Below, piece after piece: positions 55,978-63,756 of a stretch of 64,000 nucleotides of DNA (its first letter is position 1; every line of letters starts with the position of its first letter). This DNA is from Neobacillus cucumis (GTDB lineage Bacteria; Bacillota; Bacilli; Bacillales_B; DSM-18226): contig NZ_JAMBOH010000017.1 of the NCBI RefSeq assembly GCF_023715505.1, forward strand, positions 62,001 through 126,000, in the 5' to 3' direction. The notes beneath the pieces were generated by a model. The model was not told the origin of the DNA. It was given only the letters and a program-made list of their open reading frames with translations, and searched no databases. A program made the position numbers and the translations under genes.

Positions 55978-56913
55978 TTGTCTTTTGAAGATAGAAGGAT
56001 ACTTGTTAAAATTGCTGAAATGTACTACGAAGAAGGGGCCACTCAATCTCAGATTGCCGATGAAATCGGTGTAAGCCGCTCTCTTATTTCAAAATATCTT
56101 GCCAAAGCAAAAGAGCTGGGGATTGTTGAAATCATTATTCACGATGAAACCATTCACCCATACCGGCAGCTAGAAGGAAAAATAGAACGTCTATATGGGC
56201 TACGTGAAGTTATGTGTATTCCGAGCCTTGGAAATGAGTCTTCCAAGAATCGTTTGGGTGCGGCGGCAAGTAAATATTTGTTAAGAGTCATTCGGGATGG
56301 CCAAACAATTGGAGTTTCGTCTGGGACAACTTTACATGAAGTAGCTGAGGCTTTGACTACCAATCAGCAATTTCCATCAGTCACTTTTGTTCCTTTAGTT
56401 GGAGGGATGGGAAATGAGCGGGTGGATATCCATGCAAATACTCTTGTTGCAAAGTTTGCAGGAGTCCTGCAATCACAATACAAACTCCTACATGCACCGG
56501 TAATGGTTGACTCCAAAGAAGCGAAAGAAATCTTTATGCGCCAAACCTCTATTCAAGACATATTTGATTTAGGGGCTAAAGCGAATATAGCCATTGTTGG
56601 GATAGGCGGAACTCCCGAACACTCAACCATGGTGAAATCCTATCTAGGTCAGGAGCCTCAAGAGTATTTTAACCATACAGACGTGGTTGGAGATATTTGC
56701 TATAACTTCATTAATAAAAAAGGAGAGACATCTTCTAATTCTTGGAATGAACGAGTGATTTCATTAGGATTAGAGCAATTAAGTGAAATTCCCCTTGTTA
56801 TAGGAGTGGCCTGTGGATTAGAAAAAGCCCAGGCGATAAAAGCGGCCTTGGAAGGAAAATTAGTGCATGTTTTAATTACAGACGAGCTTACGGCAAAGGC
56901 TTTATTGGATTAA
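55978..56913 (+). CDS. SorC-family regulator (B2, PTS-linked)
   Basis: 311-residue SorC regulator, about 92% identical by eye to B1. Helix-turn-helix T-Q-S-Q-I-A-D-E-I-G-V-S-R-S and an intact sugar domain. Start TTG after AAGGGGG, 20 bp after EIIA. It ends at a TGGGACGA/TCGTCCCA-type terminator (56924-56957), as B1 does. Two nearly identical regulators probably share operators, so clusters 2 and 3 may cross-regulate. Confidence 0.85.
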   Translation: MSFEDRRILVKIAEMYYEEGATQSQIADEIGVSRSLISKYLAKAKELGIVEIIIHDETIHPYRQLEGKIERLYGLREVMCIPSLGNESSKNRLGAAASKYLLRVIRDGQTIGVSSGTTLHEVAEALTTNQQFPSVTFVPLVGGMGNERVDIHANTLVAKFAGVLQSQYKLLHAPVMVDSKEAKEIFMRQTSIQDIFDLGAKANIAIVGIGGTPEHSTMVKSYLGQEPQEYFNHTDVVGDICYNFINKKGETSSNSWNERVISLGLEQLSEIPLVIGVACGLEKAQAIKAALEGKLVHVLITDELTAKALLD

Positions 56914-56923
56914 TATTTAAAAT

Positions 56924-56957
56924 CTGGGACGAAATCATATTTCGTCCCACTATTTTT
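56924..56957 (+). terminator. Intrinsic terminator after SorC B2
   Basis: Stem TGGGACGAAAT / ATTTCGTCCCA with a T-rich tail. The spacer behind it has AGGAGGTG and a short open stretch (to 57063) without a usable start codon. Confidence 0.8.
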
Positions 56958-57077
56958 GATTATTAAACAGGAGGTGAATAAGTCTAAGTAAAGAAAAATT
57001 GGTTCAACAACTTGCCACAATTCGCAAATTAATACATCAAAACGAGACATGTTTTATCATCTAATGGGAGGAACCTT

Positions 57078-57503
57078 ATGAAAAAAATGTCGGTTATTAA
57101 AAGTGAAAAGGTTACAAGGGCACTTGAATCTTCAATGAGACAATATCTAGTAGGTAAATTATCTCGTCCACAGGAACTTGAATATATCGAAGATGATAAG
57201 CTAGAAATCGGGATCACTTCCTATGATGAATTTACTACTGAATTACCGCATTATCATACTCAAGCGTATGAATATCAATACATACTTAGTGGCAGTACGG
57301 AATACATTGATGCGGAGACAGGAAAGCTATATACCTTTGAAAAAGGAGACTTTTATGTAACTCCTCCCGGACTAACTTATGCACAGCGATCGCAGCCGGG
57401 GACCGCCATCTTTTTTGTAAAAACACCACCAGGAAATGATAAAATTGTCGTTGGAGTAACAGATGAAATAAAGAAATGGCTTAATATCGAAAATAACAAA
57501 TGA
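57078..57503 (+). CDS. Cupin-domain protein
   Basis: 141-residue single-domain cupin. Cupin motif 1 is present as P-H-Y-H-T-Q-A-Y-E-Y-Q-Y (metal ligands H58, H60, E65), motif 2 as E-K-G-D-F-Y-V-T-P-P-G-L-T-Y-A. The histidine normally found in motif 2 appears to be replaced by Tyr. It could be a sugar-binding or isomerase-type cupin working with the PTS product. RBS ATGGGAGGAA. A decayed second copy lies at 59.4 kb. A very strong terminator follows (57550-57592). Confidence 0.78.
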   Translation: MKKMSVIKSEKVTRALESSMRQYLVGKLSRPQELEYIEDDKLEIGITSYDEFTTELPHYHTQAYEYQYILSGSTEYIDAETGKLYTFEKGDFYVTPPGLTYAQRSQPGTAIFFVKTPPGNDKIVVGVTDEIKKWLNIENNK

Positions 57504-57549
57504 AAGTAAGAAAAGTAATTACTAATTAAAATATACTAACTAATGGTAA

Positions 57550-57592
57550 AGAAGCCTGCTTCGAAAAACTTTTTCGAAGCAGGCTTTTTTTA
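57550..57592. terminator. Strong intrinsic terminator after cupin gene
   Basis: Stem AAGCCTGCTTCGAAAAA / TTTTTCGAAGCAGGCTT with a T run. Confidence 0.9.
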
Positions 57593-57672
57593 ATACCAAA
57601 AAAATATCAACTAAAATATTTAGGTATAGTAAAACATATTCTGACCATTTTCCAAAGCCTTCCCAAACTTTA

Positions 57673-57746
57673 TTGACAACGATTTTTATACAACATATAA
57701 TAAACACAAATATTTTAACAAATGTTAATATGTTTATCAAATGTAA
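57673..57746 (+). promoter_or_regulatory. Promoter and tandem operators of a gapN remnant
   Basis: Consensus TTGACA (57673-57678), 17-bp spacer, TATAAT (57696-57701). Operators TAACAAATGTTA (57716-57727) and TATCAAATGTAA (57735-57746), 19 bp apart. The leader keeps ATATTAGGGGGTG as in intact gapN. The promoter now drives only the gapN remnant and whatever follows. Confidence 0.75.
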
Positions 57747-58027
57747 TAAAAACATACCACTTAAAGTAAAGATAAACATTTGTTATATATATGTTAATTT
57801 TGTTTAAGTGTGTATCAAATGATAATCTTAAAGATTAATATGAAGAGACTTTTAATTTTTATATTAGGGGGTGAGTTATAAACAAATGAGACTATTGTAA
57901 TAAAGGAAAGTTACACGATAAAAAATAGTGTAATTCCCTTTAAAAAACCACTATGTATTTTTTTTTAACTGAAAATTATTAATATATTTAACATTATTGA
58001 AAATTATTTATAAGGAGGAGGATTTTT

Positions 58028-58141
58028 ATGTCGGCAAATATATTGTCTTTAACGTCTTATCAGTTTTATATTAATGGGGAGTGGAAAGAAAGGAGGGGCA
58101 CATGTTGGCCCTTCTTTGTTTATTTTCTTTTGAAGCTTTAA
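58028..58141 (+). pseudogene. gapN (pseudo): gapN remnant (N-terminal codons plus terminator)
   Basis: After AAGGAGGAGG the ATG reads M-S-A-N-I-L-S-L-T-S-Y-Q-F-Y-I-N-G-E-W-K, matching the first 20 residues of the intact GapN (M-S-T-N-V-L-P-L-T-A). The sequence then jumps directly into a copy of the gapN terminator (GGAGGGGC...GGCCCTTC). About 1.4 kb of coding sequence was lost in one deletion. Confidence 0.85.
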
Positions 58142-58330
58142 AAGCAATAGCGTTCGATTGAGCGCCAGCAATTCTAGCCGTTATTCTTGGTGGTATAAAA
58201 TTGTCCGAACCAATTACGGCACCTATGAAGCAACTCTCCACACTGAAATTGATAAAAGATTTACTGCTAGAGTATCTCCTCAAGCAATGGGCAGATTTAA
58301 TGCTGTTTCTAAGCGGAGATAACATTGTGA
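58142..58330. other. Unassigned remnant between gapN fragment and binding protein
   Basis: Coding-like on both strands but without a complete gene. The plus strand reads W-W-Y-K-I-V-R-T-N-Y-G-T-Y-E-A-T up to a stop at about 58320. The minus strand reads I-G-S-D-N-F-I-P-P-R-I-T-A-R-I-A-G-A-Q-S. I recognise neither. Confidence 0.3.
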
Positions 58331-58364
58331 TTGATAAAGGTACGCTCTTTCCAGGAGGAGATAA

Positions 58365-59315
58365 GTGTTGAAAAAAAAATGGATAGTCCTATTAGTTATA
58401 TCAGTCTTTCTAACCACTGTGGCAGGAGCAATAGCCAAGTTCCTTAGGAAAGATAATAGACCTAGAGTGGACGTTGTTTTACAAGATATAAACATACAAT
58501 ATTGGAATATTGTTAGGGTAGGGGCAGAAAAGGGATTTGGAGAGTTAAATATAAATGGTAAGGTAGTCATACCAGGTAAGAAATCAAAAAAAGATGAATT
58601 AGCTTATACATTAGAAAGTATTCTTAAAGAACCTCCAGATGTATTAGTTGTAGCTCCAAATGGATCACCTGCTGTCATGTCTATCTTAAAAAAATTTGTT
58701 AAAAATAAGATTCCTGTAATATTAATAGACGCAGATATTCCTTTGGAACATAAAACCGCTTATATAGGCACTGATAACTTTGAGTTAGGAAAAGAGGCAG
58801 GAGAATTACTAGCTTCGAAGCTACAGCCAGGGGATGAAGTAGCCCTTCCTTTCTTTGCGGAAGACTTAAACCACCCAACTCTCAGTGAGCGGATAAAAGG
58901 AGCTTTGTTGAGTTTAGAAGCTGCAGGGATCAAAGTCGTGAATGAACAAAATCAATCTTCATCGATTAAAAAAATAATGACAACGATTTTGCAAAAACAT
59001 CCTGATGTGAAAGGCGTGTATGTCACAACTGACTTACGTGCAATAGAGACTTTAGAAGTCATAAAGGAACATGGCCTTACAACGCCTGTCGTAGGATCAG
59101 ATGGAATTAATGAAATGCTTAAGCTAATAAAGGATGGAATGCTTACTGATACAGTTGCTCAGAACCCATATGATATAGGATATATAAGCGTAGAAACCGC
59201 GTCAAAAGTAATAAAGGGAGAATATGTTAAAGAAAACATTGATACTGGGGTAGATATTATCAGTAAAGATAATGCTAAATTGAGACTTGATTTCTTAAGG
59301 CAATTGTTGAAATGA
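58365..59315 (+). CDS. Periplasmic-binding-type sugar-binding protein, membrane-anchored
   Basis: 316-residue RbsB/LacI-fold binding protein. A basic N-terminus and one hydrophobic segment (about 7-27) act as signal or anchor, but there is no lipobox cysteine, unlike normal Gram-positive ABC binding proteins. The fold shows D-V-V-L-Q-D-I-N-I-Q-Y-W, V-V-A-P-N-G-S-P-A, Y-I-G-T-D-N-F-E-L-G-K and V-G-S-D-G-I-N-E. No ABC permease or ATPase is adjacent. It may be the extracellular sensor of a two-component or chemoreceptor system elsewhere. Start GTG (or TTG three bases on) after AGGAGGAG. Confidence 0.75.
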   Translation: MLKKKWIVLLVISVFLTTVAGAIAKFLRKDNRPRVDVVLQDINIQYWNIVRVGAEKGFGELNINGKVVIPGKKSKKDELAYTLESILKEPPDVLVVAPNGSPAVMSILKKFVKNKIPVILIDADIPLEHKTAYIGTDNFELGKEAGELLASKLQPGDEVALPFFAEDLNHPTLSERIKGALLSLEAAGIKVVNEQNQSSSIKKIMTTILQKHPDVKGVYVTTDLRAIETLEVIKEHGLTTPVVGSDGINEMLKLIKDGMLTDTVAQNPYDIGYISVETASKVIKGEYVKENIDTGVDIISKDNAKLRLDFLRQLLK

Positions 59316-59398
59316 AGTTTCACTATTAATTTGCTTTACCTTAAATCCTAAAAGTATCTCCTCAAACCTATGGATAAAAATAAATACCTAGTAGGAGT

Positions 59399-59604
59399 AA
59401 GGAATACATTGATGTGGAGACAGAAGAACTATACACTTTTCAAAAAGGAGACTTTTATGTAACTCCTTCCGTTCCAACTTATGCCCACCAGTCATAGCCG
59501 GGAACAGCCATCTTTTTTGTAAAACACCACCATGAGATGATAAAAGGGTATTTGAAGAAACACATAAATAAAAATATGGCTTAATATCGAAGAAATAAAT
59601 GCAA
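59399..59604 (+). pseudogene. Cupin gene remnant (C-terminal)
   Basis: Bases 59399-59604 align with 57298-57503 of the intact cupin gene: GGAATACATTGATG, GGAGACTTTTATGTAACTCC, CCATCTTTTTTGTAAAA and GGCTTAATATCGA. There is an internal stop (TAG after CACCAGTCA) and indels. A small terminator (59613-59636) follows. Confidence 0.85.
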
Positions 59605-59612
59605 ATCTAAGG

Positions 59613-59636
59613 GTCGGCATCAGGCTGGCTTTTTTT
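59613..59636 (+). terminator. Weak intrinsic terminator
   Basis: Stem GTCGGC / GCTGGC (with wobble pairs), loop ATCAG, then T7. Confidence 0.5.
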
Positions 59637-59785
59637 GATGTTAAAAAGCCTAATGAAAACCAAATGTAGCTCGACGAAGCGGTGGTATGCCCTTTCATGT
59701 ATAAAAAATCCATTTAAAGTAAAATGTATGGAGAAAAGAGATAAAGTAGCAAATGAAGCATTTGTTTTTATTTGGGAGGATATTT

Positions 59786-61366
59786 ATGGTTAGGTTTCGG
59801 GTCCGAAAACTGATTACATCCTTGGGTCAAAACAGGGTAAAGGAATTAGAAGATACCAATGTTTTATCTTCTGATAAAAAGGTAAGCCATGACCTTGCAG
59901 AAAATGAGAAAATATTTAAAGACATTTTTCAAAATTGTTCTGATATAGTTTTTCGTCCGATTTCTATCCATGGGCATACCCAACTCCTTTTGATTTACGT
60001 CGATGGTTTAATTGATACGAAAGTTCTAGATGAGGCTGTATTAAAACCATTGATGTTCCAAGGAAATCCCCAGGAGTTGGGTAATATTACTTGGTTTGGA
60101 CAAATGGTTAAAGATCAAATGATTGCCGTTGCACAAACAAAAATAGCTTCTACAGTGAATGAAGTAGTTCAGGGCATTGTAGGTGCAAATATTGCTATTC
60201 TGGTTGAAAATGGAAACGATGCTCTACTCGCAGACATAAAGGGAGCGGCCGCAAGAAGTATTGAAGAACCTACTTCAGAGCCAGTGATTCGTGGAGGGAG
60301 AGAAGGCTTTACGGAAGGTCTTCGCACTAACACAAGTTTGTTACGTAAAAGAATGAAAAGTCCACGTTTAAAAATGGAACCTCTTCTTGTCGGTAAGATA
60401 ACTCAAACAGATATTGTGATTTCTTATATTGAAGGAATTGTAAATGATTCTATTCTTGCGGAGGTACGAGAAAGAATAAAGCGCATTAAAATTGATGGTG
60501 TTCTGGAGTCTGGATACATTGAAGAATTTATTGAAGATGCGCCGTTTTCACCTTTCCCTACAATTCAAAATACTGAACGTGTCGATGTCGTCATGGCGGG
60601 TTTGCTTGAAGGTAAAGTAGCTATCCTTACCGATGGGACTCCTTTTGTTCTTCTGGTTCCTTTCACTTTTTATGGAGGCCTTCAAGCGGCAGAGGATTAC
60701 TATGAACGATTTATATTTATGTCGATGATTCGTTGGATTCGTTTTCTTCTCTTTAATGTGGCCTTGTTTCTTCCCTCTTTCTATGTAGCCATTACAGTGT
60801 TTCATCCTGAGATGATGCCTCAAAGTTTACTCATTAGTTTTGCAGCTGCTCGTGAAACAAGTCCGTTTCCAACCGCAGTTGAAGCCTTTTTGATGGAACT
60901 TACTTTTGAATCTCTACGAGAGGCGGGTGTTCGACTGCCAAAACCGGTAGGTTCAGCAGTTAGCATCGTAGGCGCTCTGGTAATTGGGCAGGCAGCGGTA
61001 AGTGCGGGGATCGTGTCGGCTCCGATTGTCATTGTGGTAGCAGGGACGGGGATCGCATCATTTGCGATTCCGCGTTACAATTTGGGATTGGCTTATCGTC
61101 TTCTTCGCTTTCCCTTACTAATCTTAGCAGGGACACTTGGGTTATTCGGTATTTCTATGGGCTTTTTGACCATTTTATTGCATCTGACAAGTCTTCGGTC
61201 ATTTGGTGTTCCGTATCTCAGTCCGCTGAAACCACATGGAGGGAAGGGAGTCAAAGATACACTTTGGCGGGCACCCCGTTGGATGCTGCATGTTCTTCCC
61301 CGATTGATAGCAGGGAAAGATAGTGTACGAGTTCCAAAAGGACAAAAACCTGATCCAGAAAGATAA
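59786..61366 (+). CDS. gerKA: Spore germination protein, GerA family (GerKA)
   Basis: 526-residue A subunit of a GerA-type nutrient germinant receptor in the inner membrane of the spore. Soluble N-terminal domain up to about 290 (D-I-F-Q-N-C-S-D-I-V-F-R near 45, E-G-I-V-N-D near 220), then about five membrane segments. The conserved E-T-S-P-F-P-T-A-V-E-A near 360 and R-L-P-K-P-V-G-S-A-V-S-I-V-G-A near 394 are present. The start was chosen for TGGGAGGA 5 nt upstream. Expected to be made in the forespore. The gerKC gene follows by 19 bp. Confidence 0.92.
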   Translation: MVRFRVRKLITSLGQNRVKELEDTNVLSSDKKVSHDLAENEKIFKDIFQNCSDIVFRPISIHGHTQLLLIYVDGLIDTKVLDEAVLKPLMFQGNPQELGNITWFGQMVKDQMIAVAQTKIASTVNEVVQGIVGANIAILVENGNDALLADIKGAAARSIEEPTSEPVIRGGREGFTEGLRTNTSLLRKRMKSPRLKMEPLLVGKITQTDIVISYIEGIVNDSILAEVRERIKRIKIDGVLESGYIEEFIEDAPFSPFPTIQNTERVDVVMAGLLEGKVAILTDGTPFVLLVPFTFYGGLQAAEDYYERFIFMSMIRWIRFLLFNVALFLPSFYVAITVFHPEMMPQSLLISFAAARETSPFPTAVEAFLMELTFESLREAGVRLPKPVGSAVSIVGALVIGQAAVSAGIVSAPIVIVVAGTGIASFAIPRYNLGLAYRLLRFPLLILAGTLGLFGISMGFLTILLHLTSLRSFGVPYLSPLKPHGGKGVKDTLWRAPRWMLHVLPRLIAGKDSVRVPKGQKPDPER

Positions 61367-61385
61367 TGGAGGCCTTAAAAAAGTC

Positions 61386-62555
61386 ATGAAAAAATTCCTA
61401 AGTCTTTTAATTTTTTTCTTGTCCTTATTGGTTATGACTGGTTGTTGGGATAGTAAAGAGTTAAATGAGCAGGCGATTGCCCTTGGGTTTAGTATGGATG
61501 TGGCAGAAAATGGAGCTTATCAAGTGAGTGGCCAATTTATCATTCCATCTAAGGTGGCGACCGGGGAGAAGGGAGGAGGAGGAGGAGGAGGTACGTTCTT
61601 CGTGGAAACAGCAAAAGGAAATGATCTGTTTGAAGCAAGACAAAATCTGCAAAACAAGCTCTCTCGAACAATGTTTAAAAACCAGCGGCAATCTATATAT
61701 ATTGGGGAACGTCTTGCGAAGAGCGGTATAAAGGAAATAATAGATATGATAACTCGAGATCCTGAAGCTGGGATTCGAACGGACATCTCTGTTGTAAAAG
61801 GAGGGAAAGGGGTGGATGTATTGAAAACATCCTATCCTCTTGAACTTGTCCCTTCTCTGGCATCGTTAAAAATACATAAGCAGTTTGACACAGCAGCAAA
61901 TTCTACTTTTTTAAATTTAGTAGTGACGAGTTCGAATGCAAGCAGTTCCAGCTTGCCGGCATGGACACTTGAATCTTCTTCTCGCAAAGAATCGCATCAG
62001 AAGAACCTAAAATTTGCGGGAAGTGCTATTTTTAATAAAAACTTAAAATTAGTTGGATACTTAAACAAAGAGGAAGCAAATAATCAAATGTGGATTACAG
62101 AAAAACTATCACACCAATACATTACTTTATCCATTCCACAAGAAAATGGCAAAATTAGTGTAGAAGTAAAAAACTTAAAAAGAAACATTCGAACCACATT
62201 TCAAGGAAATAAGGTAAAGGTTTATCTTACGCTGACCGGAAATGGGGAGGTGAAACAGAACAATACACCATTTGACCTGACACAATCGAATAAGGTAAAC
62301 ATCGTAGAAAAGGAAGTAGAGGAACAGCTTGAACAGAGTATTCGTGAATTGATTAAAAAGGTACAGAAGAAATATAAGACAGATATCTTTGGGTTTGGTG
62401 ATACGATGTTTCGTAGACATCCATCTGAGTGGAAAAAAATAAAGGATGATTGGAAAAAGGAATTCACTGAGGCGGACGTTAAAGTAGATGTTAACATAGC
62501 AATTCGCCTAATTGGGTTAACCGGTTCGTCTGCAAGAATAGAGGAAGCAAGATAA
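61386..62555 (+). CDS. gerKC: Spore germination lipoprotein (GerKC)
   Basis: 389-residue C subunit of the germinant receptor. The signal peptide ends in the lipobox V-M-T-G-C with lipid-modified C20, followed by W-D-S-K-E-L-N-E-Q-A, the classic start of mature GerC proteins. A glycine run (G-G-G-G-G-G-G) is near 62-70. The end carries R-R-H-P-S-E-W-K and F-T-E-A-D-V-K-V-D-V-N. The lipobox decides the start; an in-frame ATG 63 nt upstream lies inside gerKA. Confidence 0.92.
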   Translation: MKKFLSLLIFFLSLLVMTGCWDSKELNEQAIALGFSMDVAENGAYQVSGQFIIPSKVATGEKGGGGGGGTFFVETAKGNDLFEARQNLQNKLSRTMFKNQRQSIYIGERLAKSGIKEIIDMITRDPEAGIRTDISVVKGGKGVDVLKTSYPLELVPSLASLKIHKQFDTAANSTFLNLVVTSSNASSSSLPAWTLESSSRKESHQKNLKFAGSAIFNKNLKLVGYLNKEEANNQMWITEKLSHQYITLSIPQENGKISVEVKNLKRNIRTTFQGNKVKVYLTLTGNGEVKQNNTPFDLTQSNKVNIVEKEVEEQLEQSIRELIKKVQKKYKTDIFGFGDTMFRRHPSEWKKIKDDWKKEFTEADVKVDVNIAIRLIGLTGSSARIEEAR

Positions 62556-62586
62556 AAAAGTAATACATATTAATCTATACATAAGA

Positions 62587-62650
62587 TAATGTCCCTTACA
62601 GATAGTACAGCTATTTATGTACTTATCCAAACTAAAGGACATTTTTTTAT
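62587..62650. terminator. Bidirectional terminator between gerKC and gerKB
   Basis: Long imperfect stem AATGTCC-TTA... / ...TAAAGGACATT with T7 on the plus side, between the convergent genes. Confidence 0.75.
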
Positions 62651-63756
62651 GTACTATTGCTTTTTCTTTTTATTACCTTTTGTTTAACCCATGTTACGAC
62701 AAATAGGATAGCTGGTAAGATGAGAAACATCGGTACCCATATATATGGAGTAACAATCTTTAGAGCAAGGTAGAATATATGTTCAGAAACGTTTTTTGAC
62801 ACGGTCATTCCAATATATAGAACGATTATTACTGCAGGCAAGATGAGTACACGATAACTCTGAAGGCATGTCAATTGCTTAATTGCATAAATGGCAGCGA
62901 ATATTTTGATATACATTTTAAAAAATGCTGTTGTTGTAAAGTATATTACACCAAAAGGATTTAAGTTGTTTATGAAATCACCTACATTTACAACCCCAAG
63001 CATGGTGTACAGCGGATAAATACTTCGTTTGAATAGATCTTCACCAAATATTGTAATTGCCAATACTAATGAGAATGCTATCATTACACCAGATAAAAGA
63101 GAAGATATAATGGTAATTTTCATAATCCGTTCAGGGTTCTTAGTTTGTATCCAAATCATTGCGAATGCAATTGTCTCTCCATATGATTGTGTTATTCCCG
63201 CAGGAAATACTTCCTTCCAAATCGGACTCCAGCCTTTGTCTAGTAAAGGCAACAGATAGTCAAAGTTTATCACTTTTGAGCTAAAAAGTAACACAACCTC
63301 AATTAAAAACAAAAGAATAATTATAGAAAACAAATTTTCTCCTGCTCGTGCAAAACTCTCGATGCCCAAGAATAAGGCGTAAGCCATGACAATCATGAAT
63401 AGCCCATTAAATACTAATGGAGGAGTGTTTGGCAAAATAGTGGACGGGACTAAATCACGTAAATCACCTACAATCCGTCCTGCGTCAAATAGAAATAGAA
63501 GCGGATACAACCAGGAAATTGGTGTACCCACCCAACGTCCCAGTTGTGCCGGAAACAATTGTATAAGTGTTAAACCGGGATTCATACGCATTAAAGCGAT
63601 ATACATCATGATGACAATAGTCCCTAAAAGGGTTGAACAAAGGGCTGCGATCCAAGCTTCCCGGCCAGCATTAGAACCGAAGCCAAATATTATGGTAGTT
63701 CCTAATTGATACAAAAATGTCATAGTAAATAGTTGGTAATTAGTAATTCTCTCCAT
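62647..63756 (-). CDS. gerKB: Spore germination permease (GerKB)
   Basis: 369-residue B subunit of the germinant receptor, an amino-acid-permease-like (APC-fold) membrane protein with about 10 helices: early Q-L-G-T-T-I-I-F-G-F-G near 17-27, R-M-N-P-G-L-T-L near 58, P-L-L-F-L-F-D-A-G-R near 85. It is thought to form the germinant-binding membrane part. It is convergent with gerKA-gerKC and so needs its own promoter; a clear forespore promoter was not identified. A fragment of a second copy is at 34.4 kb. Confidence 0.9.
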   Translation of the reverse strand: MERITNYQLFTMTFLYQLGTTIIFGFGSNAGREAWIAALCSTLLGTIVIMMYIALMRMNPGLTLIQLFPAQLGRWVGTPISWLYPLLFLFDAGRIVGDLRDLVPSTILPNTPPLVFNGLFMIVMAYALFLGIESFARAGENLFSIIILLFLIEVVLLFSSKVINFDYLLPLLDKGWSPIWKEVFPAGITQSYGETIAFAMIWIQTKNPERIMKITIISSLLSGVMIAFSLVLAITIFGEDLFKRSIYPLYTMLGVVNVGDFINNLNPFGVIYFTTTAFFKMYIKIFAAIYAIKQLTCLQSYRVLILPAVIIVLYIGMTVSKNVSEHIFYLALKIVTPYIWVPMFLILPAILFVVTWVKQKVIKRKSNST

